From Brachionus rotundiformis (lineage: Eukaryota; Rotifera; Eurotatoria; Ploima; Brachionidae): 64,000 nt of DNA. Shown piece after piece: positions 23,236 through 34,500 of this stretch; positions within the stretch are counted from its first letter, which is position 1; each line of letters starts with the position of its first letter. The stretch lies in NCBI GenBank assembly GCA_016802295.1, contig JAESIW010000137.1, positions 3,937,961-4,001,960 on the forward strand. Direction: 5' to 3'. Below the pieces are notes generated by a model. That model was not told where the DNA came from. It was given only the letters and a program-made list of their open reading frames with translations, and ran no database searches. Both the position numbers and the translations under genes were made by a program.

Positions 23236-25609
23236 TTTCTTTTAATTTAAAATTCTATTGCTTAAAAATTTTTGAGTATATATTTAAAACATTTTCATGT
23301 CTAGGTAAATTTTACCTTTTTGATTACATAATGTAATGTGTTTGACTTTGTGGACTAATTTTAAATAACAATCAAGCATTTTGTTTAAATTTGGCTTTAT
23401 TTTAATAGTTCTAATTTTTGATCTAGTAAATTAAAAGATAAATATATATATCTTTTTTTTTAATAATGACATGTTTTTACTAAATTATTTGTTCAAGTGA
23501 ATGAACCCAGTTGGTTATTAACAAAAAAAAATTTTAAATTAATCAAACCCATTTAACAATATTTAATTGTTTAACTTTCAAAAATTGATGATAATTGAGT
23601 AAAAAAATCAGGTGAAATTAATTATGTAATAACTTCATTTAAAAAAATTTAAAATTAGTCTAAATATCAAATTGTCTAAAGCTGAATAGTGCGAAAATTA
23701 AATATTAAACTGGGTAAAGAGCTTTATTTCTTTATTGTGATAAAATCTTCAAAATTAATCAAAAATAAAATAGTCTATCTTGAATTTGGAGTCGAGATTT
23801 TAATCATTTTAATTTTTCAGTATTGACAATTGGCTACAACGTTGTTTTATAATTGGTATCTGATAGGAATCAAATTAAAATTTTGTTTAATTTTAATAAA
23901 TATTTATGCATGAGTAATTAAGAAACTGTTAACAAGTTTTTTATTTTAAATTAAGTTCATTATGATTTTTTCTCTTTTTAATTAAAAAAAAAAAGAGTTT
24001 TTTTTTTAAATTAAAAATCAGTGTCAGGCATAAGAGCTTTTGTCATCACTCATTTTTTTGATGTCTCACTATGTTTTTGCTAAGTCATGACATTTTGTTT
24101 TATAAGGACTTCACTAGCAATATACGTAAATAAATCCAATATAATACTTATATGTTTAATTTCGTCTACCATAGGAAAAAATTTTGATAAATAACTAAAT
24201 TTGCTACCTTGATTCTAGACTTTTTTTCTACTTCCATAAATCCTGTGGTACAAGTAAGAATTTTTCTTTTTATCTTTTGAATTGCTGATTAAGAATTTTC
24301 TATTAGTATATCGTAAATAAGTATAGTAGTTAAGCAATAAAGGATTAATAGGAGAAAATGATTTATCAACTTAATGGTAAAAAATAGTGTTAGATTCGGC
24401 CAGACGAATTCGGTCCATTTGGCGACCACTTGGCCGGTCATCTTGATTATTAGATTTTTGTTTTTTAAAAATGATTTAACTAAAAGAAAAAATTATTTGA
24501 GATAAGTATTCTTACTCTGGTAAGCTGTTAAAGTAACAAAATACACATTTATGTTATTGATGATAGAAAGATAGAATAGAAGACTTGCTATATAAAATTT
24601 ACCAGAGCAGACAAAACATACGGAATGAAAATAAAAATCGGAAACAATTCCCGATTGCCAATTCCTAATTGAACCCAATCAGGCATTCCCTGTTATAAAA
24701 TTAGAACCTGAGATTGACTACAAAAACATATAAAGGTTATCAACTCAAAAAAAAAATTCAAGAACTTATCTAATCACAAAAGTTAAGAGCTTTAAGTGGG
24801 GGTCCTCAATAAGAATCAATAGAATTTATAATACTTCAATCGAGTACCCAGAAAATTAAATCAGAAATCCAAAAAATGCAAAATTCGGCTTTGAAAATCA
24901 TCATGTATTCTTTTCCTGATCTATTGATGATGTAGTTCAAATACACTAAGAATTAAAATTTACTTTTTTCTACTAACAAAAGTGGAAGTTTGATACAAAC
25001 AGGTTAAGTTAAAGTGGAAGCAGACTTTTGAATAATTTTTTGAAAGAATTTTTTTATTCGTATATTCATTTGGTATCTCAGTAATTATGAATTTTGGAAC
25101 AAAAACCAAAATTTAAATTTTCCTTTTGAATATACTTTTATGTAAAAGTCTAAAAATTGTTCTGCAAGATTTTAATACCATAATCTTTATTATCTTTTTA
25201 TTGAAAATTTGGTAAATACAAATAAAATTTATATTGCTAAAAAAATATTATGATTCATCTTTAAAATCAAATTTTATTAGGATTTCGAAGTTTTTAATCA
25301 AACTGAGAGGATTTTATAAATCTAATTTAGTAAATAAGATAACTTAAATAAAAGACAATTAACAAAAAAATAAAGGAAATAATTTTCAATAAAAAAATGC
25401 TCATTTGGATTACCAATGACCAAAAATCTTTTATACCTTTTTTTTTAACTAATAACATATTTATAACTTGATTTTTAAAAAATTCAAGACAAGACTCTAA
25501 TTATCTAACAGAAGAGAAATTTAATTCGAATACCACAAATTTTTAATACAACACCCCGAATTTTAAAGTTTTTACCCCAATTTTATTAGAATAACCACAA
25601 AAATTAAAA
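23236..25609. other. Intergenic, no gene seen
   Basis: AT-rich. The only notable stretch is 24421-24446, which matches 16843-16868. Open frames near 24500 and 25550 look like chance. Confidence 0.5.
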
Positions 25610-25760
25610 AACCTGTTACGGTACATCAGTAAACGAGTACAAACGCAAAATTGAAAATGAAACCTGTAGGCAAACGAGAAATTCAGCTCAATGTGCCTAT
25701 TTAAACCAAAATTTTTATTATATTTTATACACGATAACATTTTTTCTTGTTGTTAGTACT

Positions 25761-27542
25761 ATGGCAGAAATAAATGAAACAAATAATACTATTAAATTTG
25801 TTAAGATAAACGAAAAATTTAAAGTGTGTTCTCATTCAATTCATTCAAAAATAATCGATAAATACAATCTATGTAGCAAAAAACCAAAAAATACTTGACA
25901 CATTTTAAAAGACTATTTAAAAACCCATGAATCGAAAATCATAGGAAAATTAAATTTCCAAAAGTTTTACATTTTTGGAAAACTATCAAATCAAGTCTAT
26001 GGTAATGGTTACCGGTGTGAAAAGAAAAAACATGTTTTAAAAACATCAATGTCATTCTTCGGGCAAAAATATGAATCACTTAGAACAGTAAGTATAGCCC
26101 TTAATGAAAATGAATGCAAAATTATGGTGCTCTCTAAAAAATGCAACGAAAACAACATGATTTGCGTTGGAAAACACTGTAGTTTCTCGAAAATTGCGGA
26201 AACAAGATATTCATGGTTCAAAGACCTTACAATAACAAGTTATTCCTGTAAAATTACACCAAAACTTATATCAGCTAAATATAAAAATGATACATTATTT
26301 AATAGTAATTGTAAAGTTACAGACCTTAAATGCCGCTTAGAAAATTCAATAATTATTTGGGACAAATTAATTATTCATGAATGCCCTTTATTTACTATAA
26401 GTTATGAAAAATTTGCTTTGAAAATTAATAGTGACGTTTTAATTAGCGAATCAAAGTTAGTTTTTCAAGTGGATAAAATTGAAAACCATTGTGGTTTAAA
26501 TTTAATGAGCACAATGGAAGGTACATATATAGGAATAGAAACTAATGAAGAAACTGTACAAAAACCAAAAGAAAATTCAAATATTGAAGTTTTAAAAGAC
26601 CTCTTATTATCAAACATTGATTTTAATTCCTTCGAAGAAGCCGAAAAAATAAACATGATTTTATATAATGAATGTTTAATATTCAAAGAGTTATTGAAAC
26701 TATACTCTCTCTTGAAAGATGAATATATCACTCATTATACAAGCAACGGGGACTCTATTACATTTTATGTAAGTATGAAAACAATTTTTTTAGCAGATTG
26801 TGTACCAATAGATTTTATTAACATTGTCCTAAAAAACAACGTTACGTACAAAAACAATGAATATTGTTATGATAATCAACCAGTATTTTTTTTTGCGAAT
26901 AACAAGTCCTACAATGGTTATTTGAATTCAGATGGGATAATAACTAAATCGACTAAATTGGTTAAATGCAGTACGCTTTATCAAATTCTAAAAATACGAA
27001 ACTCTGGAATTAGTATAATAAGAAATAAAGAAAAATCAACTATAAAATCAAATGAAAATATAAACTATCATAATATCGATTACTTAGCGAATAAAATAAA
27101 AAATTTTGATGCACATCATAACCCTATTATTTTAAAAAATATAGATGTTTCACCTTTTTATCAAGATTCAGTTGATAATGAAATGCATGAAGAATTTTCG
27201 TTAATAACAGAAGAGGAAAATCTTAATGCAATATCGAAAATTGTAGATACAAAAACTCAACTAGAAGAAAAAATAAAATATCTATTTAACTTATTTTTCT
27301 TCTACTTGATAATAATTATTTTTTTTATATTAAGTATTTTTGGTATTTACGTTGTGCTTATAGTTGTAAAACGCAAGAAAAGAAAAAGTAATACTCAAAC
27401 AAACTTAAGATTAACAACTATACTAAGCAATGTCGATCAAGCTCAATCAGAAGTTGAGGAAAATTCATTAAACGATAAGAATAAAATCCAAAAAATCAAA
27501 AATGATAGTTTGGATTCAGTCACAAAAGAATTAATCAGATAG
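25761..27542 (+). pseudogene. Env-like membrane glycoprotein ORF of an LTR element (interrupted)
   Basis: The frame opens at an ATG at 25761, just after a pyrimidine-rich acceptor-like tract ending in TTAG (25755). It meets an in-frame TGA at 25896-25898, and then stays open to 27542. The uninterrupted part from 26049 is 497 codons. It has many cysteines, several N-glycosylation sites, one strong hydrophobic segment near residues 410-440 and a basic, charged cytoplasmic tail, the plan of a type I fusion-type envelope protein. I do not recognise the family, and no signal peptide or fusion peptide is obvious. The internal stop suggests that the N-terminal part is broken. Confidence 0.65.
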
Positions 27543-27600
27543 AAATGTAATTTTAATTTTGTTCATTCGAGGACGAATAACAATTTTCACGGTGGGGATA

Positions 27601-27968
27601 TGTTACGGTACATCACCAATTCTCCATGGTATAATTAAATTCTATATTTATTTATGGATTACATAAATATTGATCAACATTTATTAATGATGCGCAATCA
27701 ATCATCGGTTTATAATGGTTATTGCAACAGTCAATTAATAATATAATAATAAATATATATTTGATTTAGAATGTTTAAGTTTTACTTCCTAGTTTTTATT
27801 TAAATTCATTTTTATTCTAGCATAAAGAACTTCACTATAAATTGAAGTAACTTATTCTTATAAGTTCAGTTCCTTTGATTCACTCTTATTTTATTCAATA
27901 AATATTATAAAAACGAATTCGTTATCTTTTACTACACTTAAAGTAGTGGCCAGACTCTAAGTGTAACA
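27601..27968 (+). repeat. 3' LTR of the env-bearing element
   Basis: 368 bp, starting TGTTACGGTACATCA and ending GTAACA, with the termini forming a 6-bp inverted repeat. AATAAA occurs near its 3' part (27897). It is flanked on the right by the AACC target duplication and on the left by the purine tract. Confidence 0.82.
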
Positions 27969-28074
27969 AACCTTTTTTTTTATTTTTAGACACCAATTTG
28001 ATTAAAATGACAATAAAAATTAAAAAAAAAAACTTTTTTTTACTTGTGACACTAAATTTTTAGCTTTTTCCACA

Positions 28075-28470
28075 CTTATTGGGCAAGCCCAGTAGGTACC
28101 AGACGATGATCAGATACGTAAATTTTGCCACTTGTCTCACCGTTTTTTACTTCAAAAAAGAGTGTTTTTGTGCACCCTATTTTTCTATGTTTGCAGTCGT
28201 AGACGTGTTTACTGCTGTTGGCAAGTCTATTTGTTGTATGAAAACTCCAAGGAATGTTATCAATTTGATAGTTTTTTAAATTAATCTCTTAAATTCATAT
28301 AATGACTCACATTCTTGGAGATATTCATATAATTTGCCAACACTTCTCTTATTTTTTGGTAACGCTTCAGGAATTTGCTTTATTTCGACAAGACATATTC
28401 GACATTTTTTTGAAAAAGCGCGTTTCGAAAAAAAATCTAATTTTATTTTATTGTAAATGGATGCACTCAC
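28075..28470 (-). pseudogene. Zinc-binding-domain gene fragment, frameshifted
   Basis: The minus strand encodes a stretch running through KCRICLVEIKQIPEALPK and KLYEYLQECESLYEF. It then shifts frame by one base near 28295 and continues with NIPWSFHTTNRLANSSKHVY, DCKHRKIGCTKTLFFE, and YVSDHRLVPTGLAQ before a stop. The W-x-H, C-x-H...GC and D-H spacing resembles the WRKY/FLYWCH/GCM-type zinc fold often found at the N-terminus of MULE transposases. It lies beside two FLYWCH fragments, so a transposon origin is likely. The name is inferred. Confidence 0.45.
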
Positions 28471-28560
28471 TAAAGAATTAGAAAATCTAAGCTTAAACTT
28501 AATTGTTTCATCACGTAAAAAAAACGGTGAAGAAGGTTATATCTTAATAGGCCTAGTTTT
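28457..28560 (+). pseudogene. N-terminal scrap of a FLYWCH transposon protein
   Basis: The plus strand reads MDALTKELENLSLNLIVSSR, followed by a lysine-rich stretch and a stop. It matches the start of the FLYWCH protein in the MULE element at 30691 (MDNLINHFENLSLNLIKSSR). It breaks off before the zinc finger. Confidence 0.6.
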
Positions 28561-28566
28561 TCGTTA

Positions 28567-28725
28567 GTAGATAAATGTTTTTTTTAGTAGATAATTTTAT
28601 TTAAAAAAGTAGATAAAATAAATAGTAGATAAATAATTTTTTTAATTAGATAAAAATAGTATTCAAAAGATATTTTTATTCAGATGTAGATAATTGTTTT
28701 CTGAAGTAGATATTTATCATAAAAG
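28567..28725. repeat. Irregular array of GTAGATAA motifs
   Basis: The motif (A)GTAGATAAAT or close variants occurs about seven times at uneven spacing between the two FLYWCH fragments. The MULE element next door has subterminal arrays of a different motif (TTTCGACAA). By analogy this may be the subterminal region of a second element. That is inference. Confidence 0.5.
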
Positions 28726-28862
28726 TGCTAATTTTTTGTTTTTTGACACAAAAAATTACCAGTTTTAATTAAATTAATTTCTTAATTGCGTAATATATTA
28801 AGCTAAACATATTTGATATACTATTCAATGAATTATACTTCAAAAAAAAAATAAAACAAAAA

Positions 28863-29411
28863 ATGTCTGAAGCTTCCTCAACTTCTGTACTCTTATCAGT
28901 CAATAATCAGGAAAATCAACTTGATAATACTGATAATGATGCTGAAGACATAGAAGAAATTCAAACTAAGCGCGGAACTAACACTGTTTACGACGAATAT
29001 GCAACTTATGCTCACCTTGCCGAATTTGTAGAGTCTCTTGAGCAAGGCCAGATAGACGGAAATAAGTGGTCAAAAAAGGAAAAAAGAGTTACAAAACTAT
29101 TAGATGAATATTTTCATGAATACAAGTTTTCGTATGAAACCAAGGATGGTATATTCAACTGTCCAGGGACTGTAAAGGCCGCTGGTAAACAAAAGCCGAT
29201 AACAGTTGGGAGAGGCCATGAACATATTACAACGAATCAAACTAAAGTTAAAATTATCCAGTCTGAAATGAAACAAATGGTCGCTGCTCAACCTGATACA
29301 AAACCACGTAAAATAATCTTAGAATGTCAAAAAAACGTACCCGCTGAAGTCGTAGCGCTTCAAGACAGCTTTTTTCGAGGAATCTGCTTCCAAAATTACA
29401 TTTTTTTTTAA
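28863..29411 (+). pseudogene. FLYWCH-type transposon protein fragment (paralogue of the MULE protein)
   Basis: A 182-codon ORF. From about residue 85 on, it parallels the minus-strand FLYWCH protein at 30245-30709: EYFHEYKFSYETKDG, KQKPITVGRGHEH, and AQPDTKPRKIILECQKNV. In the paralogue, the zinc finger has the C...C...H-x-H ligands; here a deletion removes one of the cysteines (FNCPGTVKA). The MULE catalytic domain is absent. The N-terminal 80 residues are acidic and unlike the paralogue, so this is probably a chimeric or degraded copy. Confidence 0.65.
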
Positions 29412-29744
29412 TTGTGACACTAATTCAATAAATACGTGTCAAAAATAAAATATTGGGGTACTTTGTTTTAAATTAGGCTTCAATTTTTAATAAAAAGTGA
29501 CAAAAATCTAATGAAAAAGTATTAATTTCAAATTCTTTTTATTAGTAACATTTATATAAACTAATAAAAGTAAGATTATTTGATTAAATGGTATGATTAT
29601 TGTCTTTATAAATTATTTCAGTGGTAAAGAGAAAAATATTGAAAATAAATAGAATATAAATATGAAATTATGATTTTATATTAAATTGACTAATTTTATG
29701 ATGGGTCCATCCTGGTATCTATCATCATGGATAATAATAGAAAG

Positions 29745-30876
29745 GAATATGTATCATTTCGGCAAGAATATTTCGACTAATTATATTTCGACAGGTAATT
29801 TTCGACAAGTTCAATTAGACCAAAAAATTTTTAGACAAAGTTTATTTCGACAAATAAATTTTAGACAATTAGCATTTAGACATAAAAAAATTTAGACACA
29901 AAAAAAAAGTTTCGACATAATTTTCGACAAATAAAAATACTAAATTAAAAATCAATCAATAAAGATATACTTTTTAAATAATCAAATAACTTCTCTTTGT
30001 TATAACTATCGACTAGCTGACTTAATTGCTCTTCGAAACGAACATAGACTGGTTTACGTTTATTTATAATGCCTGTTGACAATTTAACATAGTTATTTTC
30101 CATGTTTCCCTGTTCCAATTTTAAACTGTCTATCAAGCTCAACAAGTGGGGATGACTTTTGATAGTAGACTGTAGTCCGTTATGCCACCCTTCCAAATTA
30201 TTATTGGTCCGTAAAACAAATTTTAAATTCTCTGGTATTTCATATTAAGCATAAGGATCAATCCGAGCACGCGAACAAACTAGTCTAGCTGCATTATAAC
30301 TTGGTAAATGTGCAGCTACTTCTTCTTCTACATTTTTTTGACTTTCTAGAATGATTTTTCTCGGTTTCGTATCTGGCTGAGTTTCTGCTAGTGTACGCAT
30401 TTTTGAAGTTATTTCTTTTACTTTTGTTTTGATAGTTTGATTATGCTCATGCTCATGTAGAACTGTAATTGGTTTTTTATGACCAATGGTTGACACTGAA
30501 TCGAGACAATTCGGATATTGAGTGTTGTTGCATCTCCAAGTTATCTTGCCGTCTTTGCATTGATAGCCACTTTTATATTCAAAATAATTATCGTCGATTA
30601 ATAAAAAACTATCAGATCCGTCTTTTTTCTTTCTTGACGATTTAATCAAATTTAAGCTTAGATTTTCGAAATGATTAATTAAATTATCCATGTTTGAAAA
30701 AAAGTACAAAAAAATTCAAGTGAGATTTCTTATGTCTAAATACTATTTTTCGAAATAATACTTGTCGAAAAAAAAGATTATTTGTCTAAATATTATATTG
30801 TCGAAATATAATTTGTCTAAATTAACTTGTCGAAATATAATTTGTCGAGATATTCTTGTCGAAATGAACGGATACC
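29745..30876 (-). mobile_element. MULE (Mutator-like) element, internally deleted, with long repeat-rich TIRs
   Basis: Long inverted ends of about 150-190 bp (29745-29935 and 30720-30876) start near CATTTCGRCAAGAATAT and are built from repeats of TTTCGACAA / TTTAGACAA. The 9-bp sequence AATAGAAAG lies just outside both ends (29736-29744 and 30877-30885), which fits the 8-11 bp target duplication of MULEs. The interior carries a FLYWCH finger and the C-terminal piece of a MULE transposase on the minus strand. At about 1.1 kb it is far shorter than an autonomous element. Confidence 0.82.
29945..30709 (-). pseudogene. FLYWCH-MULE transposase, catalytic core deleted
   Basis: The first part (30709-30245) has a FLYWCH zinc finger: FEYKSGYQCKDG, WRCNNTQYPNC, and HEHEH. 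It is followed by a TKPRKIILESQKNVEEEVAAH linker segment and ends in a TAA. The same frame then continues (30244-29945) with the usual C-terminal part of MULE transposases (NNLEGWHNGLQ, then a KLEQG stretch). The DDE core that should lie between is gone, and a stop marks the junction. Non-autonomous relic. Confidence 0.75.
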
Positions 30877-30885
30877 AATAGAAAG

Positions 30886-31576
30886 CATTTTTCCAAGACC
30901 GAAATCATTTTTTAGATAAAAGCAATGCATAAAATTTTTGAAGGCTTTTTAATAGTATTTTCAGTTAAGTGCTTTACCAAATTTAATGATACCACTTAAA
31001 TAGGTTAAAGAATGGTATATTGGTTTTAACAAGTTAGACAGGTGTGTTATCAACATAGTTAAATACACCTTTTGTACAATAAATAAAAACAAAAGTTTAG
31101 TTTGAGTTAGATATTAGTCAAATAATTTATTGAATGAAATTTATGACGTAATTAAATTGTTGTAAAATTAATAATTTTATTTAGAAAAAAAAATAAATAA
31201 ATGGTTTGCGTTTGACTGTGCAAATATGGTACCATAAAGAACGAAACAATTGTTTTAGTGAGAAAAAAAAGTAGCTAAAGGTTAAAAAGATCGAAATGAG
31301 AAAATGTTAAGTTTGTTTTGACACAATAATATTTGATTAGATGAATGAAAAACCGATCGAGTGCTCAGATCGTAACAAAAAAAAACAAATACACAAAACA
31401 ATACTGTTTGGGCCCGGAGACACAAAATGGCGCCAACAAAATCAATCCCCTTTTTTTTTTTAATTTGTTTATTTGATTTATTTTGAAATATGCTCTCTAG
31501 TATTTACACCAATTTCCTAATTAAGTCAAAAAAAAAATTTTAAATTAATTCACTAAAAATAGACGAGTATTAGTGA
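30886..31576. other. 3' flank of ataxin-2, no other gene
   Basis: Downstream of the ataxin-2 stop on the minus strand; it should contain the 3' UTR. I see nothing else. Confidence 0.5.
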
Positions 31577-34500
31577 TTAGTTGTGTGTTGAGCTGTTGGC
31601 CTGCTGATTAGCTTGTAAATTAGTTGACGAGTTCGAATTCATGTAGTAGGGCCTGTTCTGATAGGCGTAGTTTGACTGGCCCTGATAGCCATTGCCCTGG
31701 TTTTGCTGCACGTACATCATGGGTCCGGGAGGATAGGCGTTGGCGGGAATCTGGTAGCCATAGGACTGATTGGGCGGAACCGGGTACGGCTGGGGCATAA
31801 AATTCGTGTAGCCTGCTTGAGGCGGGTAGTTTATTTGCATTTGTTGCATTTGCTGTGTGGCCTGGTTGACGTTGGGCATTGGTGATGGTGTGTGCGGGGC
31901 GCTTTGATTGTTGTGCACGTTGGATGGTGTGGAGGAGGGAGGTGGCGGCTGCTGGGACTGTTGACCAGTCTGATTGGGCTGTGTGTTCTGCGGTGACATG
32001 ACAAACTGGTAGCCTTGCTGTATTTGTGGATGAACCATTTGATTGGGGTACTGATAGTAGACTGGGCTGTTGCTCTGGGCTTGCTGATCAATGGTGTAGA
32101 ATGGGGGTGGCATGCGGACGGCGGCTGGATAGCCGTTCGGATTCGTTTGAGATGGTGCGTACACGTATGGCTGATTTGGAGGCGGCTGCACCAATTGCTG
32201 GCCGTATGAGCCACGCTGAGACGTTGCCGAACCAGCTTCGGACTTTCTGGCCTTGTTGCCTGCCGATGGCTGCTGTTGTTGTTGCTGGGCGTTGGGAACC
32301 GCCGAGTTCATGACTATGAATTGCGGGAGTGGAATGGGACCGGGCTGATTGATTAGAATTTGTGTGCTTTGTTGCTGTTGGGGTATGAGTGCAGGCTGTT
32401 GGTAGATAATTGGAGGCTGAGTGGGTGCGTATGGTGGTTGAATGCCTGAGCCGGCCGGGTAGCCCTCGTAGTTGAATTGAGCAGGTCCTGGAGCGACCAC
32501 TATTTGAATGGGTTGATTGGGCATGAGGCTGGGCGAGGGAGAACTCTGGCCTATGAATGACGGATTGAACTCGACAGCGTTCGGATTGAGCTTTGACTTG
32601 GCAGCAGACTCTTCTTGAGCTACTGTCTCTGTCTGCACTTCGGCTACCACAGGTGGTTCTGGCTGGCTCTGCGAGTTATTCAGTGACTTGTTGGGCGTAT
32701 TGGATGCCGATGAGGATATTGACGAGACTGACTCGACCGGCTGACTTGGCGACGGTGAACTTTTGTCCTGTTTGGACGATTGAGATACTTTGGATGAATA
32801 GGATACTTGGGACGAGAACGATTGGTCTTGATTTGAGTTGGTAACTATTGTTGAGTAAAGGACAGGGCCTGTGTTTGCCGATGGCTGACGAGATATGGGA
32901 TACTTTTGTTGAGTGTATCTTTTGTTGTCTTTATCATTTGTTTTTTTAAATGAGTTGTTGTTTAATGATGATTGACGATCGATTTTGTTCTGTTGGTTAA
33001 ATGGTCGCTTGTTGTTTTGAATGGGTGCCGAGCGCTGGTTTGGTTTGTTGGCATTGTATGGACGTCTGTTTGGCTTGTCGTTTTTCTGGTACGAGTCTTT
33101 GACGTTGTTGTTGTTGTTGGTGGACGAGTTGTTGTTGATTTCAGCGCGTACCACAGCCGAGAACGCCTCTTCTTCTTCCTCGTTGTCACTTAATTCTTTG
33201 TCTATGTTGCGTCTGTATGTGGCCGACGACTCGATTTCGGCGGCCAATTTCTCGGCCTCTTCTTCCCTGCGGCGATACTCCTCGCTGTCCTCCCTTTCCA
33301 CTGGAATAGTGTACTCGTGCAAGTTTGAATTGTATGTAGACTTGTAGCCGTATTTCTGTTGGTTTATCATCAGCATGTCCTCGGCAGTCCAGCCACTGTT
33401 GGACTTGAGCTCGTGGTCACTAGGCTGATTTGAGTCTGGTTCAAGGTCCAATTGGTTCGAGGACGAAAGTGACTGCTCCTCGTCAAATGGAAATGGCTCG
33501 AGCTCTTTGCACTGCTCGTTCTCTTCGTTGTTCTGCTTCGGATTGACCTTGGCGGCTATTGCTGAATCTATGAAATTATTCTCGGCACCTTTAACAAAAA
33601 TAATCTTAAAAAATCTGTGCTTATGGCAATTTTTTGGCACTCTTGGCAAGAAATTCTAATCATTCTCTCGTCATAAGATAATCATCTCTGATTAGGATAA
33701 AATTTGACCACACTTAAATGGTTTTAATTAATAAATCACTAAAGGAACCAATATATTTGTTATAAAGGTTAATTTGCATGGTAAATGTCAGCCATGCCAT
33801 CATATATTTAATAAACATATTTATTTTAATTTAAAAATTAATTGATTAAAATATAAATCAATTAGTTGACAAATATTTCTATCTTAAATCATTTAAATTG
33901 AGAATTTTGTTGTAAAAACTTTTGGTACAATGCTTATTTTTTGGTTAGCAAAAATATTTTATAAATTCTCTATACAATTAAGAAACTGATTTTCAATTTC
34001 AAGGTTAATCAACAGGCTAGTGCCTGTCAGATTTTATCTGTCCTAGATATCATTTAAAATAAATAAAAGAATTTAAAACGCTTTAAAATAATTAATTTTT
34101 ATTCATTGAGTGTTAATTAATTATATTTTCGTATATTATCTTCTAAATTATTTATCTTCTAGATTGGTATTACGGTCTAGTCAAATTTTTAACACACTTT
34201 TCCAGTTAAATTAACTTTTGGACTTAAATTATTGACTAAGATTTAAATTGTTCTATCAATAATTATCAAAAAATAATAAATGTTTTTTATCTATGTCTAG
34301 AAATTTTTTCCTCCGAGATATTTTCACCAATCAAAGAATCAAAATTTCGTCACAAGGACATGGTAAAGAGAGGAAAAGAAAATTGTATATAATTTTTTTT
34401 TGTTAGATCAGTAAAATTTACCAGTATAATGTATATATGAGTATCTAAATGAAATTTATTTATTTCTAAATAATTTTGAGGAGAACCGCAGGCTACTCAA

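Larger units (their letters stand above)
25614..27968 (+). mobile_element. Deleted LTR retroelement carrying an env-like ORF
   Basis: The right end is a complete LTR (27601-27968), preceded by a purine-rich tract (GGTGGGGATA). It begins TGTTAC and ends GTAACA. The left end keeps only the first 15 bases of the same LTR (TGTTACGGTACATCA at 25614). Both ends are flanked by the same four bases, AACC (25610-25613 and 27969-27972), so they are the true borders of one insertion. Nearly all of the 5' LTR, gag, protease, RT and integrase are missing. Only an env-like gene remains. Which LTR superfamily it belongs to cannot be read without Pol. Confidence 0.85.

Noticed and set aside
31703..33347. Several plus- and minus-strand ORFs over ataxin-2
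   Set aside because: Shadows of the repetitive ataxin-2 low-complexity coding sequence; no domain or splice context of their own.
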